Origin: Anaerocolumna cellulosilytica
GTDB taxonomy: Bacteria; Bacillota; Clostridia; Lachnospirales; Lachnospiraceae
DNA length: 64,000 nt
NCBI RefSeq assembly: GCF_014218335.1
Contig: NZ_AP023367.1
Span: 387,001 to 451,000 of the forward strand
Reading direction: 5' to 3'
Part shown: positions 1 to 9,234 of the stretch, in pieces
Layout: each line of letters begins with the position of its first letter
Position numbering within the stretch: position 1 is the first letter of the stretch
Notes under the pieces: model-generated
Seen by the model: only the letters and a program-made list of their open reading frames with translations
Told to the model about the DNA's origin: nothing
Database searches by the model: none
Position numbers and translations under genes: made by a program

Positions 1-1
1 T

Positions 2-805
2 CAGTTTAACATCAATAATCTGGAATGGACCAAGGCTGTACTATTAACAGCACAGGAGTTAAATTCCCCTGTAATACTTGGTGTATCTGAAGGTGCTGGA
101 AAATATATGTGCGGATATAAAACTGTTGTAGGTATGGTTAACGGAATGTTGGAAGAACTAAAGATTACAGTTCCTGTAGCCCTTCACTTAGACCACGGCA
201 GTTATGATGGAGCATTAAAATGTATAGAAGCAGGATTTTCTTCCATCATGTTCGACGGTTCCCATTATGCAATTGAAGAAAATATTGCAAAGACTACAGA
301 ACTAGTTAAAATCTGTAATGAAAAGGGACTATCCTTAGAAGCAGAAGTAGGCTCCATCGGTGGCGAAGAAGACGGTGTAGTAGGTTCAGGTGAAGTTGCA
401 GACCCTAAGGAATGCAAGGCGATTGCTGATCTTGGTGTAACGATGCTTGCAGCAGGTATTGGTAATATTCATGGTAAATATCCTGAAAACTGGACTGGAT
501 TAAGTTTTGATACCTTAGCTGACATTCAGAAATTAACAGGAGAGATGCCTTTAGTACTTCATGGTGGTACAGGTATTCCTGAAGACATGATTAAAAAAGC
601 GATTAACCTTGGTGTTGCTAAAATCAATGTTAATACAGAGTGCCAGCTGACTTTTGCAGCAGCAACTCGTGAATACATTGAAGCAGGAAAAGACAAATCA
701 GGAAAAGGCTTTGACCCTCGTAAGCTTTTAGCACCTGGCTTTGAAGCAATCAAAGCAACCGTGAAAGAAAAGATGGAATTATTCGGCTCTGTAGGAAAAG
801 CTTAA
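2..805 (+). CDS. fba: Class II fructose-1,6-bisphosphate aldolase, 5' end cut by window edge
   Basis: Cleaves fructose 1,6-bisphosphate to dihydroxyacetone phosphate and glyceraldehyde 3-phosphate in cytoplasmic glycolysis, using a zinc ion. The frame is open from base 2, so only the first few dozen residues are missing; the first in-window ATG (107) is internal. Visible class II motifs are LHLDHGS (catalytic Asp and a zinc His), GNIHGKY and LHGGTG (zinc His and phosphate loop), and INVNTE near the C terminus. The protein ends normally and a strong intrinsic terminator follows within 30 bases, so it is probably monocistronic or last in its operon. A tagatose-bisphosphate aldolase of the same family is the only realistic alternative. 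Confidence 0.93.
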   Translation, partial: QFNINNLEWTKAVLLTAQELNSPVILGVSEGAGKYMCGYKTVVGMVNGMLEELKITVPVALHLDHGSYDGALKCIEAGFSSIMFDGSHYAIEENIAKTTELVKICNEKGLSLEAEVGSIGGEEDGVVGSGEVADPKECKAIADLGVTMLAAGIGNIHGKYPENWTGLSFDTLADIQKLTGEMPLVLHGGTGIPEDMIKKAINLGVAKINVNTECQLTFAAATREYIEAGKDKSGKGFDPRKLLAPGFEAIKATVKEKMELFGSVGKA

Positions 806-831
806 GAAACATAATATTGTATATAGTGTAG

Positions 832-891
832 AAACCTGGCAGTTCAGCCCATGTATTTTAACATGATTTGAACCTGCCAGGTTTTTTTTTA
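832..891 (+). terminator. Intrinsic terminator after fba
   Basis: A perfect 10-bp inverted repeat (AACCTGGCAG at 833-842 with CTGCCAGGTT at 873-882) is followed by an uninterrupted T run to 890. It lies between fba and the convergent metG. Confidence 0.9.
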
Positions 892-950
892 TTAGCCAAG
901 TCATAAAAGTATTCAAATGCTAAAATATTGTAAGAATTAAAAAGGTTAAA

Positions 951-2588
951 TTATAGTAGGCTTATTTTTGCAGTTTCTTCTTCAATGACTTTTTTATCAA
1001 TCCGCTCAAAGAGAATCTCTGTGTCTGGCAGCCTAAAATCAGAAGGAACAAAATCAGGTTCCCATTCTTTTTTTAGTTCCAGCCATTCTATTATCTTAGC
1101 AGACGAAAAAGGAAGGAATGGGGATAAGAGAATGCTTAAATTTGCAATGATTTGCGTGCAATTATATAAGGTGTTCTGGCAGGCGATAATGTTTTCCGTT
1201 CTGGTAACCCAAGGCTTTTCCGTATCAAAGTATTTATTAGAATATCTGACAAAAGTAAAAATATCATCTAAGGCCTCTTTAAAATGCCCTTTTTCAATCT
1301 TTTCTCCGGTAGTGGTATATAAGTCTTTTATACACGTTTCTATACCCTTCTCTAATACGCCAAATGTAACTTTATTATCAAAAAATTTATGAAGAAAGGC
1401 AAAGGTACGATTAATAAAGTTACCATAGGCTCCTAGAAGTTCGCTGTTATGGCTATGAACAAATTCCCTCCAAGAAAAATCAGTATCCCGCTTTTCAGGT
1501 CCATTTGCTATAAAAAAATATCGCAGGGAATCAGGTGAGTAACGGCTGACAATATCCTTTACCCATATGGCATAGTTTTTACTAGTGGAGATTTTCCTGC
1601 CTTCTAAGGTTACATGTTCACAGGATATGATTTCATCCGGAAGTCTTAAGCCTTCGCCATGTGCTAGTAAAAGACCAGGCAGTATAATTGTATGAAATGG
1701 TATATTGTCTTTGCCGTGAACGTAATAATGTTTTGCAGTATCACCCCATAGTAATTTAAAATCTGTACCACGCTGGCTGGCGGCTGTTTTGCTGGCAGAA
1801 AGATATCCCAGCACATTTTCTGCCCAGATATAGATGCTTTTATTCTTATAATTTTTCTTTGGGACAGGTACGCCCCAATCTAAATCCCTGGTAATGGCAC
1901 GATCTTTGAGACCTTCTTCTAAATAACGGTTTGAAAAAGCAAGCGCATTTTTACGCCAGCTGATGTGAGAGCTAAGATAGCCGGATAGTTCTTGCTCTAA
2001 CTTTGATAATGCAAGATATAGATGTTTTGTATTTTTTAAGTTGGCAGAACTGCCGCAGATGGAGCATTTTGGATGCAGTAAGCTGCCACTTTCTATTACT
2101 TTGCCACAGGTATCACATTGATCTCCTCTAGATTCTTCACCGCAAATGGGACAAATGCCGATAAGAAAACGATCTGCTAAAAAGGTATGGCAATTCTCAC
2201 AATATGCTTGTGGAGCATTTGATTCAAAGATATAAGGACTTTCATAAAGCTTTTTGTGAAAGGCTGTTACAAAATCCCTGTGTTCTTTTCCGGAAGTCTT
2301 TAAATAGCAGTCATAGCTGAAACCAAGTTTATGAAAACAATATTCGAATTCCCGGTGATAAGAATCACTAATTTCTTCAGGGATTTTCCCTTCCTGTTTT
2401 GCTCGAATAGCTACGGGTGTTCCGTGACAGTCGCTGCCGGATACGTAATAGACATCGTCGCCTTTCAAACGGTGATATCTGGCAAGAACATCTCCTGGAA
2501 GCAGTGCGGCAAGGTGTCCGATATGAAGGGAGCCATTGGCATAAGGCCAGGCACCGCCTATTAATATTTTTTGTTGTAAGTGTTTCAT
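951..2588 (-). CDS. metG: Methionyl-tRNA synthetase, short form
   Basis: Charges tRNA-Met with methionine in the cytoplasm. Class I signatures are clear: HIGH at residues 22-25 and a KMSKS-type loop reading KISTS. Between them sit four CxxC-type knuckles (CENC, CPIC, CDTC, CSIC), the double zinc-knuckle arrangement of the E. coli-like MetRS group. At 545 aa it lacks the C-terminal EMAP/tRNA-binding domain that takes many bacterial MetRS to about 630-670 aa. It starts with ATG at 2588 behind GGAGATGTGAC. A T-box leader lies directly upstream, so expression should rise when tRNA-Met is uncharged. It may be a second MetRS in this genome, which cannot be checked here. Confidence 0.93.
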   Translation of the reverse strand: MKHLQQKILIGGAWPYANGSLHIGHLAALLPGDVLARYHRLKGDDVYYVSGSDCHGTPVAIRAKQEGKIPEEISDSYHREFEYCFHKLGFSYDCYLKTSGKEHRDFVTAFHKKLYESPYIFESNAPQAYCENCHTFLADRFLIGICPICGEESRGDQCDTCGKVIESGSLLHPKCSICGSSANLKNTKHLYLALSKLEQELSGYLSSHISWRKNALAFSNRYLEEGLKDRAITRDLDWGVPVPKKNYKNKSIYIWAENVLGYLSASKTAASQRGTDFKLLWGDTAKHYYVHGKDNIPFHTIILPGLLLAHGEGLRLPDEIISCEHVTLEGRKISTSKNYAIWVKDIVSRYSPDSLRYFFIANGPEKRDTDFSWREFVHSHNSELLGAYGNFINRTFAFLHKFFDNKVTFGVLEKGIETCIKDLYTTTGEKIEKGHFKEALDDIFTFVRYSNKYFDTEKPWVTRTENIIACQNTLYNCTQIIANLSILLSPFLPFSSAKIIEWLELKKEWEPDFVPSDFRLPDTEILFERIDKKVIEEETAKISLL

Positions 2589-2639
2589 GTCACATCTCCA
2601 TTTCTATTGAATTTTTCATGGTAAACAAGGTAAAAAAGA

Positions 2640-2935
2640 TATAAAAAAAGCCCTCCTCTCCGAAAAATTACTTTTTCGGGGACGAGAGCGTATGCTTCGT
2701 GTTACCACCCCAAATTCATCCTTACCTCACGGTAAGAACCTTATTAGCTACGGGTAAGACATGATTTACCGATAGCATATCACGATAACGGGTGCACCCG
2801 TCACAGCCTAAACAGTAAGTTGTCGGTGTGAAGCTCCAAGACCATCTTCGGCATGTTCTGATTCGACCCTTTCTCAGCAACCGGGTTCTCTGTACTATCA
2901 TAGTTTGCTTACTCTTCTTTTCTCAGCCTGTTTTT
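2640..2935 (-). promoter_or_regulatory. T-box riboswitch leader of metG
   Basis: On the minus strand the leader contains AGAGAACCCGG and GTTGCTGAGA stem I elements, then GATGGTCTTGGAGC (TGGAGC being the stem I 3' landmark), then the T-box core GGGTGGTAACACG (complement of 2701-2714). This is followed by a terminator stem with a CCGAAAAA/TTTTTCGG core and a T7 tract (2640-2691). Methionine ATG triplets occur at 2843-2845, just before TGGAGC, and at 2852-2854; either could be the specifier and both agree with metG. Uncharged tRNA-Met would stabilise the antiterminator. Confidence 0.9.
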
Positions 2936-3000
2936 ATGAAATTAAGAAACACTCTAAACGATTTTGTAATAATTGTCAAGTGAAACTAAAATTTTTAAAA

Positions 3001-3633
3001 CTATAATTTTCTGAATGCTGTCCGTATGCCAAAGTATAGTAAAGCGATGCCAATCAAAATGTTCAAACCATTTGTAATTACAGTATCTATATAAGTGTGC
3101 ATTAGGCTTCCTAAAGCAGCAGTTATAGAAAGAAAAAACATTGTTGAACCTAGAGCGCCCATTCCGTAAGCATAAAAATCCTGTTTTTTCATTTGACCTT
3201 CTGCAATCTTAGCAGAAAAAACTCCGGCCCAAAAAAGGATGGTTAAGGGATTGGATAAAGTTAAAAGTAAAGTATTTATAAAAACATTGGTATATTTAGC
3301 AGAGTTTACAAGCGTTAAGCTGGGGAGTAGTCTTATATGAAAGCTTCCTAAAATAGCACTAAGTCCAAAAACAATTAATACCAAAGCACCAGAATACTGT
3401 AACAGCTTTTTTGCCTTCGGATATTTATCCAGAAAAGTGCCAAGACCTAATATGGCAGCCAGAATATACAATCCATCTACTAAAGTTACACCAAGTACCC
3501 CGGTAAGGGCAATCAAAAAACCTGAATTAGCCGCTGTCTGAAGGATAAAAAAACAAATAGGACCCACTGCAATCTGTAAAAGCATACCAAAACAGAAACC
3601 TTTACAAAACATCTGAATTTTTGTCTGATTCAT
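3001..3633 (-). CDS. LysE/RhtB-family amino-acid exporter
   Basis: Predicted inner-membrane efflux protein of the LysE superfamily, which exports amino acids or related small molecules. It has about six hydrophobic segments, and the N-terminal stretch GMLLQIAVGPICFF carries the family's conserved Gly-Pro pair after the first helix. Length (210 aa) is typical. The start was set at the ATG at 3633 because AAGGTGG sits 5 bases upstream; the frame is open three codons further to a GTG that would overlap this ribosome binding site. It stands alone behind the metG T-box, and its substrate cannot be deduced. Confidence 0.85.
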   Translation of the reverse strand: MNQTKIQMFCKGFCFGMLLQIAVGPICFFILQTAANSGFLIALTGVLGVTLVDGLYILAAILGLGTFLDKYPKAKKLLQYSGALVLIVFGLSAILGSFHIRLLPSLTLVNSAKYTNVFINTLLLTLSNPLTILFWAGVFSAKIAEGQMKKQDFYAYGMGALGSTMFFLSITAALGSLMHTYIDTVITNGLNILIGIALLYFGIRTAFRKL

Positions 3634-4113
3634 TGTAACCACCTTATCTTAATGTATTTGTACTATTATAGGGTGATTTTTTTAAAATGACAATCTGTAA
3701 GTAAAAGATTTTATAATGTAAAGAAGAACAGGATTATACTTATCTTATTAACAAATTCCGCATGTAAAGTTAATAATAAAAATTGGGAAGGTTGCAGGCA
3801 AGAATTTTTATTGAAAATAAAGACCATAGAGATTTGTGTATAATGAAAAATTAAACGCTAGTTAAAAGAAAAATAAATGCTAATGTATACGGATATTATG
3901 TAAAAATAGGTTATGCAATATATAAGTTTTCATATACTGGAATGCCTAATAAAAAATTCGTTATAACTATTGACGGCTCAGTACAATGGTATATAAGGAA
4001 ATAAAATTAGTATAAATATAGCAAACGTAATTAAATGCATTATATAAATAACACTAAATGCATTTTGCGTGCAATATTATAGTGCAGAATAATAAGAAAT
4101 ATGCACTGTATTA
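3634..4113. other. AT-rich intergenic stretch without a gene
   Basis: No convincing coding frame. Very AT-rich, with scattered copies of TGCAATAT (about 3914 and 4071) that recur in the palindrome at 4193-4206 next to the following gene. Otherwise nothing recognised. Confidence 0.5.
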
Positions 4114-4142
4114 TTGACATGTGATATAGAATAAATTATAAT
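4114..4142 (+). promoter_or_regulatory. Consensus sigma-A promoter for the GH130 gene
   Basis: TTGACA (4114-4119), 17-bp spacer, TATAAT (4137-4142). Both hexamers are perfect. The predicted start lies about 93 bases before the gene, leaving a leader that contains a palindrome at 4193-4206. Confidence 0.85.
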
Positions 4143-4192
4143 GAAAGCAGCAAGGATGTTGCTAAGCAGCTACATGTGTGACGAGTGAATAG

Positions 4193-4206
4193 TGCAATAT
4201 ATTGCA
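4193..4206. promoter_or_regulatory. 14-bp perfect palindrome, possible operator
   Basis: TGCAATATATTGCA is self-complementary and sits between the consensus promoter and the ribosome binding site of the GH130 gene. A consensus promoter on a sugar gene would be expected to need a repressor; this is the obvious candidate site. Assignment as an operator is inference. Confidence 0.4.
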
Positions 4207-4242
4207 TTATATAGCAAAAAATAATACTAAAGGAGATGTATT

Positions 4243-5265
4243 ATGAGTGAAATAAAAATGTATGCAGACAACCTGCCCAATATACCCTGGCAGGATAGGC
4301 CTGAACATAGCGAAGGTCCTGTCTGGAGGTATTCAGAGAACCCGATTATAGGAAGAAATCCGTTAAAAGGAGTTGCAAGGATTTTCAATAGTGCGGTTGT
4401 ACCTTATGAAGGGAAATTCATAGGAATATTCCGAGCTGAAACAACCAACGGAGTTCCGCATTTATATCTGGGGCGTAGTGAAGATGGAATTCACTGGACC
4501 TACGATTCGGAGAGAATTCCTTTTGTGAATGAAAAGGGAGAGCCTTTTCTGCCAAGATATGCATATGATCCAAGATTAATTAAGGTAGAGGATACTTATT
4601 ACATTATCTGGTGTACAGATTTTTATGGTGCAGCATTGGGGCTTGCCAAAACTAGTGACTTCAAGACCTTTGTAAGACTTGACAATCCATTTTTGCCTTT
4701 TAACCGGAATGGTGTTTTATTCCCAAGAAAGATTAACGGAAACTTTGCTTTATTGTCAAGACCAAGTGACAGCGGACATACTCCCTTTGGAGATATCTTC
4801 TTAAGTGAAAGCCCTGACTTAGTTTATTGGGGAAAACACAAACATGTTATGGCTAGAAGCGGTGCCCAGTGGTGGCAGGCACTTAAAATCGGAGGCGGTG
4901 CAGCACCTATTGAAACCAGTGAAGGCTGGCTGCTCTTTTACCACGGTGTAACTGGAACCTGCAATGGATATGTTTACAGCATGGGTGCGGCAATTTTAGA
5001 TATTAATAATCCATCCATTGTAAAATATCGTTCAGATGCCTTTATTCTGACACCGGAGGAATGGTACGAAGAACGAGGCTTTGTGGCCAATGTGGTTTTC
5101 CCATGTGCAACATTGCATGATGCTAAAACCGGCAAGATAGCAATTTACTATGGAGCGGCAGACAGCTATGTAGGCTTGGCTTTTACAACGCTGGATGAAA
5201 TTGTAGCCTTCATAAAGGAACACCATGTAGAAATCGGGGATGATACATCTATTGGCATTATGTAA
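4243..5265 (+). CDS. GH130-family glycoside phosphorylase (mannoside phosphorylase-like)
   Basis: Predicted cytoplasmic five-bladed beta-propeller enzyme that cleaves a beta-mannosidic bond with inorganic phosphate, releasing mannose 1-phosphate. Family features seen: the repeated propeller pattern (LYLGRSEDGIHW, LGLAKTSDFKTF, IFLSESPDLVYW), YDPRL with D109 as the likely proton donor, and GGGAAPIETSEGWLLFYHG in the phosphate/sugar site. Length (340 aa) suits the mannooligosaccharide phosphorylase subgroups; there is no signal peptide. It starts at ATG 4243 after AAAGGAGATGT. A phosphohexomutase gene follows, which fits conversion of the sugar phosphate product, although a terminator separates them. 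Exact substrate is not determinable. Confidence 0.85.
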   Translation: MSEIKMYADNLPNIPWQDRPEHSEGPVWRYSENPIIGRNPLKGVARIFNSAVVPYEGKFIGIFRAETTNGVPHLYLGRSEDGIHWTYDSERIPFVNEKGEPFLPRYAYDPRLIKVEDTYYIIWCTDFYGAALGLAKTSDFKTFVRLDNPFLPFNRNGVLFPRKINGNFALLSRPSDSGHTPFGDIFLSESPDLVYWGKHKHVMARSGAQWWQALKIGGGAAPIETSEGWLLFYHGVTGTCNGYVYSMGAAILDINNPSIVKYRSDAFILTPEEWYEERGFVANVVFPCATLHDAKTGKIAIYYGAADSYVGLAFTTLDEIVAFIKEHHVEIGDDTSIGIM

Positions 5266-5405
5266 TTTGTAAGGTTAATCAGCTGAATAAATTGGCTGGA
5301 TTGAATTTGAGGTATATGGGTGAAAAGCAAAAATTGTAGTAGTTTTTATGGATTTAGAACCAAGATGTGTTATTTTTAAGGAATAGATATCAGCTAATAG
5401 TATGT

Positions 5406-5437
5406 AAAAAAGAGATGGTGTGTACATCTCTTTTTTG
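5406..5437 (+). terminator. Intrinsic terminator after the GH130 gene
   Basis: Perfect 12-bp stem (AAAAAAGAGATG at 5406-5417, CATCTCTTTTTT at 5425-5436) with a 7-nt loop and a T6 end. The A/T flanks would make it work in both directions. The rest of 5266-5650 shows no gene. Confidence 0.85.
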
Positions 5438-5650
5438 CTTTCCGGAAGAAGACATGACAGTAAACAATGTAAGAGGGCTCTTTATTCAAATCCTTAGGTT
5501 CTTTGTACACTCCTATCGATAAATTCGTAATATACTACATATAATTTTTTATCAGTATAAAAAAATGCATTGCAAGAAATAAGGAAATTAAGTACAATAA
5601 TGTAAAATAATAAGATGTGATACACCTGAAATTTGAAAGGAGACTTTAGT

Positions 5651-7366
5651 TTGGATTATTTAGAGAAATACAAGCAATGGACAACGGATGAATATTTTGA
5701 TGAGGCAACCAGGAAAGAACTTCTGGACCTGTCGGGAAATGACGGTGAAATCAAAGACCGTTTTTATAAAGACTTAGAATTTGGTACAGGGGGACTTCGT
5801 GGTGTTTTAGGTGCCGGAAGTAACCGTATGAATCTATATACAGTAAGAAGAGCCACCCAGGGATTAGCTAACTATATTATAAAGCAAGATGGAGCTGATA
5901 AAGGTGTGGCAATTGCTTACGATTCTAGAAGAATGTCTCCGGAATTCGCAGATGAAGCCGCATTATGTCTGAATGCCAATGGAATTAAAGCGTATGTATT
6001 TGAATCCTTAAGGCCTACACCCGAATTATCGTTTGCTCTTAGGGAATTAGGTTGTATATCCGGTATTGTTATAACGGCCAGTCATAATCCTGCGGAATAT
6101 AATGGTTATAAAGTATACTGGGATGACGGTGCCCAGATTACGGCTCCTAAGGATGTTGAGATTATAGGAGAAGTGAATGCTATAGCAGATTATGCAGCTG
6201 TAAAAACGATGGATAAAGAAGCAGCAAAGGCAAAAGGACTATATCATGTACTTGGTAAAGAAATGGATGATAGGTATGTAGCTGAACTTAGGAAGCTAGT
6301 GGTGAATCCTATTGCGGATTCCTGTAAGGATATGAAGATTGTTTATACACCATTAAATGGCACAGGTAATCTTCCGGTGAGAAGAATTCTTAAGGAGCTT
6401 GGATTTACCAATGTATATGTAGTACCGGAGCAGGAAATGCCGGATTCCAATTTTACAACAGTAGGTTATCCTAATCCTGAAGATCCTAAAGTATTTACTT
6501 TAGCAAGAAAACTTGCAGATGAAGTGGGTGCGGATTTAATTTTGGCTACCGATCCGGATGCGGATAGACTTGGCGTTCAGGTAAGAAATGAAAAAGGGGA
6601 ATTTGTATTGTTAACCGGTAATATGTCCGGTTCTTTGATTGCGGAATATGTATTCTCTCAAAAAGCAGAACATAAGGTGCTGCCTGGGAATGCGGCTCTA
6701 GTTAAGACAATTGTAACCGGTAATATGGCTGACCAGATTGCCAAACATTATAATGCTAAACTTATTGAGGTATTGACAGGTTTTAAATATATTGGTGAAC
6801 AAATTAAATTATTTGAAGAAACAGGCTGTAATGAGTATGTGTTTGGTTTTGAGGAAAGCTACGGCTGCCTTATCGGTACACATGCCAGAGATAAAGATGC
6901 AGTAGTTGCTGTTATGACTTTATGTGAGGCAGCGGCTTACTACAAAAACCAGGGAGTTACATTGTATGAACAAATGAACCGGTTGTTTGAAAAGTACGGT
7001 TATTTTAAAGAAGATTTGGTATCTGTTACCTTAAAAGGAATTGAAGGTATGGAAAAGATTAAGGAAATTATGGAAAGCTACCGACAGAATCCTCCTAAGG
7101 CTGCGGGAGGCTATCAGGTACTTAAGTTCAGGGATTACAAAAAGAATACGATGAAAGATTTTCAAACCAAAGAAGTAACTCCTACTGGATTGCCAACTTC
7201 CGATGTACTGTACTTTGAATTAGAAGAAGATGCCTGGTGTGCGGTTCGTCCTTCCGGAACGGAGCCTAAGATTAAGTTTTACTTTGGTGTAAAAGGCGAA
7301 GATTTAACAGATGCAGAAGAGAAGCTAAAGAAACTGGTAGAGGATTCTGTATTCCAGGTAAGTTGA
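5651..7366 (+). CDS. Phospho-sugar mutase (phosphoglucomutase/phosphomannomutase)
   Basis: Interconverts hexose 1-phosphate and 6-phosphate through a phosphoserine intermediate. The alpha-D-phosphohexomutase motifs appear in order: active-site TASHNP with S144, metal loop DPDADR from about D301, sugar-binding GFEESYG, and phosphate-binding RPSGTEPK near the C terminus. At 571 aa it belongs to the longer PGM2-like group common in Clostridia. Start chosen at TTG 5651 because GAAAGGAGA ends 7 bases upstream; the frame extends to another TTG at 5633 that would lie upstream of that site. It could process glucose- and mannose-phosphates from the neighbouring phosphorylase. Confidence 0.9.
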   Translation: MDYLEKYKQWTTDEYFDEATRKELLDLSGNDGEIKDRFYKDLEFGTGGLRGVLGAGSNRMNLYTVRRATQGLANYIIKQDGADKGVAIAYDSRRMSPEFADEAALCLNANGIKAYVFESLRPTPELSFALRELGCISGIVITASHNPAEYNGYKVYWDDGAQITAPKDVEIIGEVNAIADYAAVKTMDKEAAKAKGLYHVLGKEMDDRYVAELRKLVVNPIADSCKDMKIVYTPLNGTGNLPVRRILKELGFTNVYVVPEQEMPDSNFTTVGYPNPEDPKVFTLARKLADEVGADLILATDPDADRLGVQVRNEKGEFVLLTGNMSGSLIAEYVFSQKAEHKVLPGNAALVKTIVTGNMADQIAKHYNAKLIEVLTGFKYIGEQIKLFEETGCNEYVFGFEESYGCLIGTHARDKDAVVAVMTLCEAAAYYKNQGVTLYEQMNRLFEKYGYFKEDLVSVTLKGIEGMEKIKEIMESYRQNPPKAAGGYQVLKFRDYKKNTMKDFQTKEVTPTGLPTSDVLYFELEEDAWCAVRPSGTEPKIKFYFGVKGEDLTDAEEKLKKLVEDSVFQVS

Positions 7367-7438
7367 TTTAGATTCGTTCAGATACTTAATGTAAGAGTTT
7401 TAATTGACTGGGTGTTATAGAATTATAAGGAGGATTTG

Positions 7439-7912
7439 ATGAAGAAAAAATTACTTTGTCTTGGTATTGCCTTTTTGTTAGTGGGTTGTTCTCGAAATTA
7501 TATGAGTTCCCTATACAGCAACGATAAAGAGATTGTCAGTGAGAGTAACAGCTTTAGTGTTGATGAAGAAACACAAAATATTGAAGGTCAACAATATAGT
7601 GGAAGTCTTGTTTTAGAAGGTATGGATACCATATGGAAATACGATGCCAAAGAGGATATGAATATCGATATCTCATATGAATTATCTGTAAATAAAGGCA
7701 AAGCAAAACTGGTTTTGATTTCACCAGATGATGCTTGCGAAACCATAGTAGAAAATAATGAGAAAGCCGAACAAAAAGAGTTGGAGACAGTAACAGTGAC
7801 CTTGAAAAAAGGTGAAAACCGAATAAAGTTAGTTGCTGCGGATAAAGCGCAAATTGACTTAGATCTTTCTGTAGATAAAGGGGAATTTAACAAGGTGGGG
7901 ATTAACTGGTAG
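7439..7912 (+). CDS. Small predicted lipoprotein of unknown function
   Basis: Not a family I recognise. 157 aa with a lipoprotein signal: basic MKKK start, hydrophobic core and lipobox LVGC with the lipidated Cys at residue 17, so it should be anchored to the outer face of the membrane. The remainder is acidic and beta-rich, with alternating hydrophobics (DIDISYELSVNKGKAKLVLI and similar), suggestive of a small beta-sandwich. Start is ATG 7439, 5 bases after AAGGAGG. It follows the phosphohexomutase by 72 bp and ends before a bidirectional terminator. Confidence 0.75.
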   Translation: MKKKLLCLGIAFLLVGCSRNYMSSLYSNDKEIVSESNSFSVDEETQNIEGQQYSGSLVLEGMDTIWKYDAKEDMNIDISYELSVNKGKAKLVLISPDDACETIVENNEKAEQKELETVTVTLKKGENRIKLVAADKAQIDLDLSVDKGEFNKVGINW

Positions 7913-7972
7913 AACCATACCGGTTAAAGAATTGAAAAATAAAGATAGATAATCTAGAGCTTTATAAGGTTA

Positions 7973-8040
7973 CTGCCGGTTCGGTATGTAGATACGGTAC
8001 ATTGTTTTGTACAAATATTGCATACTGAACCGGCAGCTTT
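7973..8040. terminator. Bidirectional terminator between convergent genes
   Basis: A 16-bp stem with one G-T pair (CTGCCGGTTCGGTATG at 7973-7988; CATACTGAACCGGCAG at 8021-8036) around a 32-nt loop, followed by CTTTCTTCT. It lies exactly between the lipoprotein gene (+) and the SPFH gene (-). The T tract is weak. Confidence 0.55.
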
Positions 8041-8043
8041 CTT

Positions 8044-9027
8044 CTACACTAACTTCTGGCCGCAGTTGGTACAGAAGTTGCCCTCAGCAGCTTTCTGCCC
8101 GCAGTTAGGGCAAAAGTTGGGTTTTGCATTACTGCCGGATGTTTGGGATTGATTCTGGCCTTGATGTTGCTGTGGCTGAGAAGTGGTATTCATATTCTGC
8201 ATCATCTGGTTTGCCATATTCATACCCATCATCATACCAGCCATATCAGAGGCTGTACTTCCGCCGCTATTTCTGCCAGAAGTCATGCTGTCTGTCATTA
8301 CCACCTGCTGATAACGGTTCATATCCCCAATCATGCTGTGGGAGGCGGTCTTATTAATCATACCTTGAATTTCTTCCGGATAGGATATACTCATTATATT
8401 GAATCCGGTAACAGAAAGTCCGGAATCAAATAGCTGCATATCCAAATCAGTTTTAATACCGGAGCTTATGTCAAAGGAATTGGCTTGTAAGTTAAACATA
8501 TCCTTGCCTTCTTTTACAATCCATTTCATAAGTAATTGGTCCAGCAAAGCAGATATACGGAGCTTAACATCATCTACCAGATAACTGTTTTGAATACCTG
8601 CAATCTTATCAATTAATTTAATATAATCTTTTACGCAGAACTGGAACGTACCATTTGCACGAATTGGTATTCCGCCGGGTAATTGATTAGAAGGTATGTT
8701 AATTGGGTTTTTTGTACCCCATTTCACAGTAAATTCCTTCGTGTTAATGAATAAAACCTCTGCCCGCATACCGCTGTTAAAGCCGAATTTAAACCCTTTT
8801 AAAGTAGATAAGAAGGGGATAATCTGGGATTCGATATCATAATCGCCCTCATCCTTAAAGATACCTTCTATTTTACCGTTGTACAAAAATACTGCATCCT
8901 GTCCCGGACGAATAATTAGTTTACTTCCTTTTTTAATTTCGGCGTTATTCCATTTCCAGAAAATCATGTCTTCTCTGAATTCCTGCCATTCAACAACGTT
9001 GGAAAATTGACCTGAAAAAAATCCCAT
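8044..9027 (-). CDS. ydjI: SPFH-domain protein with C-terminal zinc ribbon (YdjI-like)
   Basis: Member of the SPFH/virion-core-like family, proteins that form membrane-associated oligomers. The first ~230 residues form the SPFH-like domain, followed by a Met/Gln/Ser/Gly-rich linker (MAGMMMGMNMANQMMQNMN) and a double zinc ribbon at the end with CPNCG and CTNCG. No signal peptide. It is the last gene of a cluster matching B. subtilis ydjF-ydjG-ydjH-ydjI, where the proteins are tied to PspA and envelope stress. Start ATG 9027 follows AGAAAGGAAAGT. A direct function beyond envelope maintenance is not known to me. Confidence 0.85.
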   Translation of the reverse strand: MGFFSGQFSNVVEWQEFREDMIFWKWNNAEIKKGSKLIIRPGQDAVFLYNGKIEGIFKDEGDYDIESQIIPFLSTLKGFKFGFNSGMRAEVLFINTKEFTVKWGTKNPINIPSNQLPGGIPIRANGTFQFCVKDYIKLIDKIAGIQNSYLVDDVKLRISALLDQLLMKWIVKEGKDMFNLQANSFDISSGIKTDLDMQLFDSGLSVTGFNIMSISYPEEIQGMINKTASHSMIGDMNRYQQVVMTDSMTSGRNSGGSTASDMAGMMMGMNMANQMMQNMNTTSQPQQHQGQNQSQTSGSNAKPNFCPNCGQKAAEGNFCTNCGQKLV

Positions 9028-9234
9028 ACTTTCTTTCCTTTCTGTTTGTGTAGGTTCAATGCAAAACTCTCTATATGAAAACAGGAAGGTTTATTTGCCT
9101 AATTTAAGAGGGCTTACCACCTGATTGGAACTTATACGTTGTAATTCTGACTGATTCTTGTCACATCTAAGGTTGTTTCGCAATTACCTGCATATTTGTG
9201 TGCATTGCTAAGAAATATTTTAAATAGAAAATTG

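Noticed and set aside
985-1392. Plus-strand open frame opposite metG
   Set aside because: Shadow of the strongly supported metG coding strand.
8124-8433. Plus-strand open frames opposite the SPFH gene
   Set aside because: Produced by the low-complexity Met/Gln linker and zinc ribbons of the real minus-strand gene.
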